This document shows positions 15,799 to 24,273 of a DNA stretch of 64,000 nt, piece by piece; the first letter of the stretch is position 1; the number at the start of each line of letters is the position of its first letter. Where the stretch lies: contig JAXGMN010000025.1 in the NCBI GenBank assembly GCA_040768665.1, positions 1-64,000 on the forward strand, given 5' to 3'. The notes beneath the pieces are model-generated. The model was not told the DNA's origin. It did no database searches and saw only the letters and a program-made list of their open reading frames with translations. This DNA is from JABWBD01 sp040768665 (GTDB lineage Bacteria > Planctomycetota > Planctomycetia > Pirellulales > Thermoguttaceae). Position numbers and translations under genes: made by a program.

Positions 15799-18700
15799 TT
15801 CACATACTCGACGACCAGTTCGGGCGGTTTGCCGCCCTCGCGCGAAATGTAGTTCACGCCGTCGCATCCCGTCGGATCGATCGCCAGGCTCAACTCCTTG
15901 ACGCCCTCCAACGACACCTTCAGCGGGATCTCCACGACCTGCTTCTCGGCGACCGAGCCAATCTTGGCCACGATCTCTCCCAGTTCAGGCCGGGTCTTGT
16001 AGGTAACGGCCTTCTCGCTCCACGGAGACACAACCAGGCGGACCTGCCCGGAATCGCCCGTGGGGTTGCCGGCATTGTAGAGTCGAAGCAGGGCCGAAAC
16101 CGGTTTGCCGTCGATCGCCAGCGGGAATTTAAGATAGGCGATACTGTGATGTTGATCGCCAAGCTTGCGGTCGCCGCCGTCGACGTTGAGCCCGCCGCTG
16201 GTGCCGACGTTGTCCGCCGCCGTCGACTGGATGGCGTACGTATCTTCGGTAGCCGCGATGACCGTGCGCCTCAGGTCGCCAAGGTATTCCAGCTCGGCTT
16301 CCTTCCGGCATTCGACCGTGCCGTCAGGCAGGACGAGATTGACACCGATGACGTGCTTTGCCGCCGATCCCTTCTTGGCGACGGCAGCCGCTAGCGCGAT
16401 CGTCGCTCTCTGGCCGGCGGGGATGTTCACTGCCGTCTGTGCGGGCGTAACGTTGAAACCGACGGGTGCCGCGATGCGCAGAGTCCCGGCAAAATCGGTG
16501 TCTTTGTTGTTCACGACAACCAGCTCGCCCGTCTGCTCGGGCTTGGCATCGTTGAGCAGGAACGAGGGGATGCCAAAGCCGAGCGTGAGCACCTGCTCCC
16601 GCTCGACCTCGATTGCCTGGAGCACCGGCATCTGATCGGCAGTCGGCTTTGAAGCCTTGGGGACCAGTTCCACGGTGAGTTCCTCATCGGCAACGATCCC
16701 CTTGAACTCTCGGACCAGTGCCCGGTTCTTTTCCCCGGCTTCCTTGAAGATATCAATATCCTCCGCCACAACCTTACCCTGGAGCTTGACGTCAAACACC
16801 CGCTTGCCCGCGGCGTCGTGGTCCAATTCGGCAAACGCCAGGCGCACCGTATAGCGGGCCGTGCCGTCGCTCGACTCAGCCAATGGCAACCGGCACTCTT
16901 TCAGTCCGTGCGCTCCGGAGCAGAACAGCCAAGGCTTGTCGGTTCCCTCGATCGAGCGATAGGCAGGGTCGTGGTTGAAATTGCTTCCGCCCGGCAGCAG
17001 CGAGATGCCGGCGCTCATCGCGAGGACCAGCGAGCCCCGGGGTCGCGGATAGCCGAGCCACAAGCCGCCGGCGTCGTCCTTGCGGTCACCCGGCGCTCCG
17101 AGGTTCAACGCCAGGCGTCGCACCGGCGTCATGGGGCCGGGCTGGCTGACGTACCCCCATTGCCGGTTCTCCTCCTTGGTCTTGAAGACCAGCGTGCACG
17201 AGTTCGGGAAGGGGCACATGCAGCCGGAACTTGCCTCGGGCACGATGAGCAGACCGTTGGCCGGCACGAAGTTGATCCAGCAACCGGGCCGCTGAGCCCC
17301 AAAGTGCTGCGTCCCATCGTCGTTCACGAGGTCGTACCAGCCAAGGTTGCTGGAGCGGAACAGAAGCGTGTGCGGCGACGCCGCCGGGCATCCACAGTGG
17401 TGTCCCGGGCGGGCAAACTGCCAGGCTTCTTCGCGGCCGGTCACCGGGTGGATACGAGTCTTCTGCTCGCCGGTCTTCAGATCGTAGGCCCAGGGCTCGG
17501 CGTGCAGTGTGTCGCCGACCACGATCGGGCGGACGCGGTAGCCGATCGGTTTCGACCAGAGCAGGCTGCCGTCTCCTCCCGACAGAGCAACGACGCGCCG
17601 CGACTCGAACTGCCCGGCGAAGAACTGCTGCCAGTAGTGGCCGTCGAGAAACACCCCGAACAGCAAGAGGACGTCGCGGTCGAAGCTGGCGCCTAGCGAA
17701 CACCAGTTGGAGCCACCTACGACGTCGGTGACCTCGACCGGTTTCTCCCAAAGTCTTTTGCCGGAAATCGCGTCGAGCGCCACGACGCGATGGACCGAGG
17801 TCTCCAGCTTTCTGCCGTCCGGCGCCGAATTTTCGCGGCGCATCTGCCTGGCATACTCGGCCACCGCTTCGCGACGCTGCTGCTCGGTAACCTCGGTATC
17901 GGCGAAGAAGAGTTTTCCGTCGCCGATGGCGATGGCCCCCTGGCTGATGCTCCGGCCTTCCTGCTGCCAGCGGACCTGGCCGCTGGCGAGATCGATCGCG
18001 AAGATACAGTCGGCGGTGCGGCCCTTGCTGGTGCGGGAGCCGTAGAGCAGGTCGCCGACCACGGCCACGTAGCCCCAGAGCCGCCGCTCTCCATCGGATG
18101 CCTGCGGCATTTTGTACGTCGTCTTCGTCTCGCCGGTTGCGGCATCGAGCCGGAGGCATTGATCGCCCACGGCGACAAAGAGGCTGTCGGCGTTGGCCGC
18201 CGAGTTGCCGGCGTCGTGGGTGACGCTCACCCGCAGGGCCCCGCGGATCTTTCGTTCCCACAGCTTCAGCCCGTTGTAGGCGTCGTAGGCCATGATCGCG
18301 TTTTCGCCCGCGCCGATCCGATCTGCGGAGCCTTCGCCCAGAATGAACATCCGTCCGCCGATGGCCAGAGGCGCGGCGGCGCGGCGGTGACGCTCGGCCA
18401 TTTCGGTCGGTCCCGGGTCTCCAAACCAGAGCACGCCGAGCGGGCAGCGGACAAGTTGGTCATCACTGCACGTCGTGTTGCCCGCGTTGGCGTACTGATG
18501 GGTCCAGCTTCCCGCGCCCGGCAAGGGCCCGCGGCGAAAATCGAGCCACCTGCCGTTTTCCTCCGCGATCTTGCCCCCGTCGATCTCCCCCTCCGCAAGC
18601 CACTGGCGCATCGCACCGGTTTCAAGCGGCTTGACCTTCCCCTCGGCGGCCGACGGCTGGCCGATCGCAATCGTGCCGCCCAGAGGCTTGAGCATCCGCA

Positions 18701-20543
18701 AGACCTCGCGGGCGTTGCCCGGCATCCGGCCCGAAAGGAGCGCTTCCTCCGAGACGACGAGGTTGGCGAAGTAGTCGGAAAACGGCACCTGCGACGGTTC
18801 GGCCTGCTCGATCACCACGCGGGCGCCGTACAGCCCGGCGGCATCGAGCGCCTTGCGTGCCGCTTCGACCTTTTCCGGATCGGCCTCGACGCCGCAGATT
18901 TTCAGCTCCGTGCGCTTGGCCAACTCGAAGGCGAGCCGTCCCGTGCCGCAGCCCAGCACCAGGCAGTACCCGCGCCGGATTGCGGTGGTGTCGACAATGC
19001 GATCGGCGGCCGCCTCGAAAACCGCAGTCAGCTCATCGCGTCCGAAAGGCGATTCGGTCGCCGGCTGCTCGATCTCGCCGAGCATCGGCGAACCTTCGGG
19101 ACCGAAGCACGCGATCGCGCCCGAGTCGGAACTGACGAAGAGCCGTCCGTCCGCCACGGCAAGTCCGCGGGCCTTTCCGTCGATCTTGCCCGTCCACGGC
19201 GATTCGCCCGACGCGGCATCGAAGGCCACGACCTTTCCCTGGCCCCCGGCAAACAGCGTCTTGCCGGCCAGAACGAGCGACTCGTCGCAGTCGCACGCGA
19301 CCCGCCACATCTCGCCGGCCGCCATCTCGGCCTCGGCCTGGCGGAGTTGCTCGTTCAGGGCGTCCAGATCGGTCTGAAGCTGCTTCTGCCGGGCTTCCGG
19401 CCCTTTCTTGGCGGCCTGGAGATCTCGTGTGAGATCGCGTTTCCGGTCCAGCAGCGTCTTGCGACGAAGGCTGGCGGCGCCGTAGGTCGTCCTGTTGACC
19501 GCGAACAGCTCCCGCCCGTCGGCCACATAGAACGCCTCGGGACTCACGACCAGGCGATGGGCCCAGAACCAGGCGGAACGCGAACGGTGCGACGCCTCGT
19601 CGTAGCCAATCAGTTCCTCGGTTCCGGTGAACAACTGATCGCCCGCAAGTGTGGCGTCCGAACCGCCGATGATGTGCTCGATGTAGGCTTCGTACAGCAG
19701 GCGACCGTCACTACGGTCGAAGGCCGCGGGCGAGACTCGGGCCAGCGGAGCGAAAAGCCGGGTCTCGGAGGCGAGCAGATATCCCTGGGGTGAGATGCGG
19801 CTCTGGGGCGCGGACGCGCACGAGTCGTTGCGCCAAATCAACTCTCCGTTCTCGGCATCGACCGCGTACATGGCGACTCCTTCGGCCGGAAAGATCCCCG
19901 CGCCGAAATACGCGACGCCGTCGTCGACCAGCACCCCGGTGCGGACCGGCCAGAGCGAGATCATGTGGCCGCTGCCCAGAAGTTTGTTCGGCCCGGGCGC
20001 CGCGTGGAATTTCCAGAGCTCGTTTCCGTCAGCGGCGCGGAGACAGTAGACGAAGCCGTCGTCGGAGCCGACGTATACCTTGTCGCGCCAGACGGTGGGG
20101 GCCAGACGAACCGGCCCGCCCGTAAGGACGCTCCATCGGATCTTTCCGGTCAAGGTATCCAGCGCAATCACCTTGCCGTCGGCCGACGAGCCGAAATAGA
20201 GCGTTCCCTTGACGACCGCAACGTGAAAGGCGTCGTCGAAATGGACCCTGCGAAGTTCGTGGTGGCCGAACCATCCGCCGACCGGACGCGGGTTCGGGTC
20301 GCCCCAAGCCGGCTCGGGCGCATGGCGAGGGCGAAACGTCCAACACTCGCCCAGCGGCGGCTGGAGTTGCTCGCCGGTCACGCCGCTTCGGGCAATGTCG
20401 CGGCGATACGTGGGCCAGTCGCCGGCTCGCGCGACCGCCGATGCAGCGATCGCGACGAAGATTGCGATTGCCGCCAGCCAACCATGGATTGCCGATATCT
20501 GCCGGTTGCGTGTTTGGACAGCGTACGTCTTCCAACGGATCAT
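15795..20543 (-). CDS. Giant exported PQQ-propeller protein with embedded SAM methyltransferase and C-terminal DNRLRE domain
   Basis: A 1582-aa protein. It has a signal/anchor helix (WLAAIAIFVAIAASAVA, about residues 25-45), a PQQ-type beta-propeller with repeated LYFGSSADGKVIALD / VYVGSDDGFVYCL blades (about 50-480), a coiled-coil insert (about 355-410), then a class I methyltransferase-like domain with motif I as LVLGCGTGRLAFELAKR (about 520-535) and a VEADPEKVEAARKAL acidic loop. A second propeller follows (about 690-1080), then a malectin-like beta domain with ELDHDAAGKRVFDVKLQGK and finally a DNRLRE (CBM96-like) domain (about 1430-1582). The start ATG 20543 has a strong AGGAGG 8 nt upstream. 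It probably binds surface polysaccharide. Its stop overlaps the RND remnant start. Confidence 0.88.
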   Translation of the reverse strand: MIRWKTYAVQTRNRQISAIHGWLAAIAIFVAIAASAVARAGDWPTYRRDIARSGVTGEQLQPPLGECWTFRPRHAPEPAWGDPNPRPVGGWFGHHELRRVHFDDAFHVAVVKGTLYFGSSADGKVIALDTLTGKIRWSVLTGGPVRLAPTVWRDKVYVGSDDGFVYCLRAADGNELWKFHAAPGPNKLLGSGHMISLWPVRTGVLVDDGVAYFGAGIFPAEGVAMYAVDAENGELIWRNDSCASAPQSRISPQGYLLASETRLFAPLARVSPAAFDRSDGRLLYEAYIEHIIGGSDATLAGDQLFTGTEELIGYDEASHRSRSAWFWAHRLVVSPEAFYVADGRELFAVNRTTYGAASLRRKTLLDRKRDLTRDLQAAKKGPEARQKQLQTDLDALNEQLRQAEAEMAAGEMWRVACDCDESLVLAGKTLFAGGQGKVVAFDAASGESPWTGKIDGKARGLAVADGRLFVSSDSGAIACFGPEGSPMLGEIEQPATESPFGRDELTAVFEAAADRIVDTTAIRRGYCLVLGCGTGRLAFELAKRTELKICGVEADPEKVEAARKALDAAGLYGARVVIEQAEPSQVPFSDYFANLVVSEEALLSGRMPGNAREVLRMLKPLGGTIAIGQPSAAEGKVKPLETGAMRQWLAEGEIDGGKIAEENGRWLDFRRGPLPGAGSWTHQYANAGNTTCSDDQLVRCPLGVLWFGDPGPTEMAERHRRAAAPLAIGGRMFILGEGSADRIGAGENAIMAYDAYNGLKLWERKIRGALRVSVTHDAGNSAANADSLFVAVGDQCLRLDAATGETKTTYKMPQASDGERRLWGYVAVVGDLLYGSRTSKGRTADCIFAIDLASGQVRWQQEGRSISQGAIAIGDGKLFFADTEVTEQQRREAVAEYARQMRRENSAPDGRKLETSVHRVVALDAISGKRLWEKPVEVTDVVGGSNWCSLGASFDRDVLLLFGVFLDGHYWQQFFAGQFESRRVVALSGGDGSLLWSKPIGYRVRPIVVGDTLHAEPWAYDLKTGEQKTRIHPVTGREEAWQFARPGHHCGCPAASPHTLLFRSSNLGWYDLVNDDGTQHFGAQRPGCWINFVPANGLLIVPEASSGCMCPFPNSCTLVFKTKEENRQWGYVSQPGPMTPVRRLALNLGAPGDRKDDAGGLWLGYPRPRGSLVLAMSAGISLLPGGSNFNHDPAYRSIEGTDKPWLFCSGAHGLKECRLPLAESSDGTARYTVRLAFAELDHDAAGKRVFDVKLQGKVVAEDIDIFKEAGEKNRALVREFKGIVADEELTVELVPKASKPTADQMPVLQAIEVEREQVLTLGFGIPSFLLNDAKPEQTGELVVVNNKDTDFAGTLRIAAPVGFNVTPAQTAVNIPAGQRATIALAAAVAKKGSAAKHVIGVNLVLPDGTVECRKEAELEYLGDLRRTVIAATEDTYAIQSTAADNVGTSGGLNVDGGDRKLGDQHHSIAYLKFPLAIDGKPVSALLRLYNAGNPTGDSGQVRLVVSPWSEKAVTYKTRPELGEIVAKIGSVAEKQVVEIPLKVSLEGVKELSLAIDPTGCDGVNYISREGGKPPELVVEYVK

Positions 20544-20601
20544 GATGAAGTCCTCCTGAACGAATACGAGGCAGTGCATGCGAATCTTTGTGTCAACAAC
20601 G

Positions 20602-21469
20602 TCACCGTCGGTTGGGCTTCTTCTTGGCCCCTGCCGGGACTGGGTCTGCGCGTCGTTGTACGTCCACCAATTTTTTGAATTCTTCCCGCCGCCGGTTGAT
20701 TGCCGCGGACTGCTCCGCACACTCGCGCCGGAGATCGGCGAGAACGGGGCTACCGGCATGCGACTGGATCAGATTGTTGCATTCGCCGGGGTCGGACGCA
20801 AGGTCGAAGAGCATCTCGAATTCGGGCTTCCTGCCGGTGAAATCGACGTCGGCTTCGTCGTATTGGTCCTTGCCGTCATACATGCGGATGTACTTCCATT
20901 TGCCGCGACGGATACCCTCCTGGAATGGGTTGTCGCGGCCCGTGTAGAGGCTTTCCAGGAACAACGACTCGCGCCAGGCAGCACTCTTGCCTTCCACGAG
21001 CGGTCGGACGCCGAGGTTTCGATAGAGCGTGTCGTAGAACGGATTGCCTTGGAGCCTGGGATTCTCGTTGGCAGGGCGGGTCATCTTGTGCCACTCGGGA
21101 TAATCGGGGTACATTGAGGTGGTCTGGGAACCGTGCGGCACGTTGAAGCTGACCTTCCGTCAACTCATAGGAGGACGTGAAGCCGACGCCGTGCACTCGC
21201 TCGTGCATCCCGGTGAACAGCGACACGCGACTCGGCGAGCACACCGGCTCGGCGATGTAGGTGTTGCGAAAACGCACGGATTCGCGCATGAGCCGATCGA
21301 GGTTCGGCGTCTTGACAAACGGGTGCCCCATTGCGCCGAGCGTGTTGTCGCGCTGATCGTCGGTGAGGAGGAAGATGATATTCGGTTTCTTGGGTGCAGA
21401 ATCCGCAGCGTGCAGGACGGCCGGCGACGTCAGCAGCATGGCAGCGAGGATCAGCGGGGATGTTCTCAT
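20602..21469 (-). pseudogene. Sulfatase with large internal deletion and frameshift
   Basis: The N-terminal part (from ATG 21469) has a signal peptide (LILAAMLLTSPAVLHA), the metal site KPNIIFLLTDDQR and the formylglycine motif CSPSRVSLFTG. After TSSYELTEGQ, at about 21160, the reading frame changes and the next recognisable part is the C-terminal quarter of a sulfatase (MYPDYPEWHKM...GKWKYIRMYDGKDQYDE...EFEMLFDLASDPGECNNL). About 290 codons are present against 450-500 in intact relatives, so some 200 central residues, including the rest of the metal and sulfate site, are gone. The product cannot be an active sulfatase. It lies 58 bp upstream of the giant PQQ gene. Confidence 0.85.
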
Positions 21470-21685
21470 GGTGATCTCTTTTGCGGCAATTGAATCCCGG
21501 GCAGAAAACCCCTAACATGGCGTTCCCCAGCAGCGCAGTCGACCAACACGGCCGGGAAGGGTGCGGTAAGAGCTCGTCTCATGTTACAATCAGTCGAGCT
21601 CGCGGGACGGACGCCCGGCTTTCCGTCGCTGATCCGCATCCCGGCGGATCCGGGCTCGACGGCACCCTCTGGCATCCTAACTTGT

Positions 21686-22522
21686 ATGGGCGAGTGCGAC
21701 CAGACATCGGCGTTACGCGCGTTACGCGACGAGATAAGTCCGCAGCGGGAGGAAGCGCTGCTTGAGGCGGTGCTGCGCCACCAGGTCGGCATCGACCCCA
21801 GTCAACTCGGCCCCGTGCTCGATGTGGCCGCGGTCGGGATCGTCAACGGCGGATGGCGTAACAGCCCCGTCGAGGACTGGCACGCCGGCGACGGGCCGCT
21901 CAGCGATGGCGACATGCTGCGCGTCAACGCGCACACCACGTGGCGGGTCCGCCAGATCATGCGGCGCTGGCGCAGCGAGGCGGGCCTGACCGCGCCGTCG
22001 CCGGTGGACGGGTTGGACACGGACGATGTGGACCGGTTGGCAGTGCGGATCTTCCGGTGGCTGGTCAGCCCGCGTCGCCGGCTACCGACCGGCGTGACTC
22101 TCGCCGCCCTGGCTGGCGATGACCTCGGCGAGTTCACCGACCATGTGGACCGCACGCTGAGTGGCTTCGTCACCGGCGCGGCGCGGCGCGGCCCACGGTT
22201 CGCGCTGTACCGGGCGGCAGCGCATGGCGGGCTGGCGTGCGCGCATTGGTGGGGCATGCCGACATGGCCTGGACTCGTGCGCACCTTCGTCCAGCTCTTG
22301 GACGACCGCCGTCACTCGCATTGGGGACCGGACGGGAGTTGGCGCGGTCGCCTTTCTCCGGAGCCGACACAGGCAGCCGACCGTGCCGGCCTTCAGCGTA
22401 TCCTGCTTAACCGGCCTTGGGACCTTGAAGCGGAAGCCGCCCAATGGATCGTCAACGCGGGCATCGGGGACCTGCGGACGCCGCTGCCCACGCTCCCCGA
22501 CGAGCTCGTTCTGCCGCCGTAA
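21686..22522 (+). CDS. Unknown protein, 278 aa, unlike neighbouring genes
   Basis: From ATG 21686 the product reads as a soluble protein with acidic and Arg/Trp-rich segments: SPVEDWHAGDGPLSDGDML, TTWRVRQIMRRWRSEAG, VRIFRWLVSPRRRLPTGV, LACAHWWGMPTWPGLVRTFV. Third positions are almost all G or C, more than in flanking genes, and the style resembles actinobacterial proteins of unknown function; this is an impression, not a match. The frame is open to 21581 without a clear earlier start. A possible -10 box (TACAAT) sits at 21585-21590. Its position at the edge of the broken restriction-modification island suggests horizontal arrival. Confidence 0.6.
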   Translation: MGECDQTSALRALRDEISPQREEALLEAVLRHQVGIDPSQLGPVLDVAAVGIVNGGWRNSPVEDWHAGDGPLSDGDMLRVNAHTTWRVRQIMRRWRSEAGLTAPSPVDGLDTDDVDRLAVRIFRWLVSPRRRLPTGVTLAALAGDDLGEFTDHVDRTLSGFVTGAARRGPRFALYRAAAHGGLACAHWWGMPTWPGLVRTFVQLLDDRRHSHWGPDGSWRGRLSPEPTQAADRAGLQRILLNRPWDLEAEAAQWIVNAGIGDLRTPLPTLPDELVLPP

Positions 22523-22537
22523 CGAGGAAGCCAAGAA

Positions 22538-22584
22538 GGGGGCAGGTCGATTTTCGCGCCTCGCGAAGTGGACTGGCTGCGTCC
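22538..22584. repeat. Diverged copy of the GGGGACAGG/CCAGTCCCC hairpin family
   Basis: GGGGGCAGGTCGATTTTCGCG is followed after a short loop by CGCGAAGTGGACTGGCTGCG TCCC, giving a stem centred on TTTCGCG/CGCGAAG. It matches the dispersed hairpin family of this window but is more diverged than the other copies. It lies 16 bp after the stop of the unknown gene. Confidence 0.4.
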
Positions 22585-22682
22585 CAAGCAGTGCCGAATC
22601 GCGAACCGACTCGCCTATCCTCTCCGCGGTGACTTCACGCCCGATCCACTCGCCTGGGAAAGCCGCTTGGTCGGTGGACGAA

Positions 22683-22743
22683 CACTGCTTGGAGTTGTGG
22701 CAAGCTCGCTCCCCATGGTTCGTCCATTCAACTCCAAGCAGTG
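22683..22743. repeat. Inverted repeat, 15-bp perfect arms
   Basis: CACTGCTTGGAGTTG (22683-22697) and CAACTCCAAGCAGTG (22729-22743) are perfect inverted copies around a 31-bp loop. The same CCAAGCAGTGCC core also occurs at about 22586. The structure fills the stretch between the unknown gene and the broken end of the mod fragment, and may be the end of whatever element truncated that gene. The remainder of 22523-22797 has no recognisable gene. Confidence 0.55.
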
Positions 22744-22797
22744 CCACACGGAGCCAGCCGAACGCGCCGACGGAAGCATGAGGCAAGCAGGGCCACC

Positions 22798-23347
22798 CTG
22801 CCAATTCGACGCAAACTTGATCCCATACGGCGGATCCATAAAGATCATCTGCACCTCACCCGCGCAACCCCTCCTTCTCCGCCAGCGAATTCATCACCAG
22901 CAGCGAATCCCCCAGGATCATCCGGTTCTGCCAATTCCCCTCGTGTTGATAGAAATCGATCCGCTGGTCGAATTCCTCCGGCAGCCCATTGAAGTCGTCG
23001 TAGAAATCGAACATTCCCTGCTGCTCGCGGGCTTTCGCCGGCCTGGCCAGCGACGCCCGCAGGTCTTCGATGATGTGCTGCGGGTGGATCTTTTCCTGGA
23101 TGTAGATCGGCACGGCCGGCACAGCCAGCGGCTGGGAGTCTTGTTCGTCTTTGCCCTTCCAGACGAGTTGGGGATCGAGCGACGGGTCGCGGGGATAGAG
23201 CACCGGCCGCTCCGCCTGGTCCTCCTTCCGCACGAAATCCCGCAGTTCTTCCGTCGGGATGTTCTTGCGCTTCTGCTTGTGCCGGACCGATTCGATCGGC
23301 GTGGTCGCCGCCGTAGTGCCGGTGCGTTTTGCCTTCTTCTTGGCCAT
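22798..23347 (-). pseudogene. Type III-like DNA methyltransferase (mod), N-terminal fragment with frameshift
   Basis: From ATG 23347 (AKKKAKRTGTTAA...) the frame encodes the first ~165 residues of an adenine-specific methyltransferase: LYPRDPSLDPQLVWKGKDEQD, IHPQHIIEDLRASL, and NWQNRMILGDSLLVMNSLAEKEGLRG. Just there the frame ends; shifting by one base (at about 22855) restores EVQMIFMDPPYGIKFASNWQ with the catalytic motif IV DPPY. Homology stops at about 22798, so motif I and the rest of the protein are missing. It is the last gene of a leftward set res - DUF5131 - mod and is inactive. Confidence 0.82.
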
Positions 23348-23452
23348 GAACGACTCACCTTCCAGTTCTCGTGCTTTCGCACCTTCGCGTTTTCGTGTTC
23401 CGTCGCGCAAGGAGGTCACAATTTGTGACCTCCTCCTTTTCCTCGGCCGCCG

Positions 23453-24226
23453 TCAACCCGAAGTGAAAATCGCGGAGAAACCGGTCCTGGTTTTTCGTAT
23501 CCGCACCGCCTCCCGGTGAGGCGTTGGCATCTCATCCCACGTCCGGCCTTCCAACTCCCGCCCGGCGCGGCTCTTGTGGACACCGCCCCATTGTTTGAAA
23601 AAGAAAGGCACTTGCGCCTGCCGGCACTGCTCGCGTATCTCGATTACCCAATCGGCACTGATGGGCCTCGCGCCCGGGCCGGACTCGCCGCCCACGATCA
23701 CCCAATCAATCCCTTTCAGGTCAAGGTCGGGAAGCGGCCCCAAGAGGGGCTCGAGCGAGAGGAACTTGATCGAGGCTCCCGTCTGGCGAAGGTGGTCGAT
23801 CCGGTACGTGAAGTTTCGGTTCTCCACGCTCACTCCCATCCAAACGTGCGGCTCCCAGCGAAGCTGTGCCTCCAATTCCAGCAATCGCTCCGAACGTTTG
23901 GTGAGAACCTGGTACAGGTGCCAGTCCGCACGCCGCATGGTCTCGAAAATGCGAAGGATGAATTCGACGGGCACCGACTTGTGGAACAGGTCGCTCATCG
24001 AATTGACAAAGATCGTGCGAGGCTTCTTCCACTGCAGCGGGAGTTCCACCGCGCGGTCGTGGAGCGTGACGCGAAAGCCGTTGGCGTAGTTCGCCTGGCC
24101 CATTGCCTGCAGCCGCTTTGCCATCCGCTCGGCGTAGCAGTGCTTGCAACCGGGACTGATCTTCGTGCATCCCGTGACGGGGTTCCACGTGGATTCCGTC
24201 CATTCGATCGCGGATGTGGTGCCCAT
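23453..24226 (-). CDS. DUF5131 (phage Gp37/Gp68 family) radical-SAM-like protein
   Basis: A 257-aa protein with the family signature IEWTESTWNPVTGC followed by Cys-x6-Cys-x2-Cys (GCTKISPGCKHCYAERM, about residues 17-32), an iron-sulfur cluster motif of radical SAM type. FVNSMSDLFHKSVPVEFI, QVLTKRSERLLEL, WMGVSVENRNFTYRIDHL and IDWVIVGGESGPGARP follow in order and the C terminus has FFFKQWGG. The family occurs in phages and mobile islands, often with the three-Cys-motif partner TcmP, which I do not see here. It lies inside a broken restriction-modification system yet is itself intact. ATG 24226 overlaps the stop of a 15-codon ORF (TGATG). Confidence 0.85.
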   Translation of the reverse strand: MGTTSAIEWTESTWNPVTGCTKISPGCKHCYAERMAKRLQAMGQANYANGFRVTLHDRAVELPLQWKKPRTIFVNSMSDLFHKSVPVEFILRIFETMRRADWHLYQVLTKRSERLLELEAQLRWEPHVWMGVSVENRNFTYRIDHLRQTGASIKFLSLEPLLGPLPDLDLKGIDWVIVGGESGPGARPISADWVIEIREQCRQAQVPFFFKQWGGVHKSRAGRELEGRTWDEMPTPHREAVRIRKTRTGFSAIFTSG

Positions 24227-24273
24227 CAGGCGGCTCCCCTCTCGCGATATTTGTCGAACCGGAAAGCCATCAT
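24226..24273 (-). CDS. 15-residue ORF bridging res and DUF5131
   Basis: Encodes MMAFRFDKYRERGAA. Its ATG overlaps the TGA stop of the res gene (ATGA) and its TGA overlaps the ATG of the DUF5131 gene (TGATG). The GGAGG of the res 3' end serves as its ribosome-binding sequence. It may act only to carry ribosomes from one gene to the next, or be the stub of a lost gene. Too short to assign by family. Confidence 0.35.
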   Translation of the reverse strand: MMAFRFDKYRERGAA

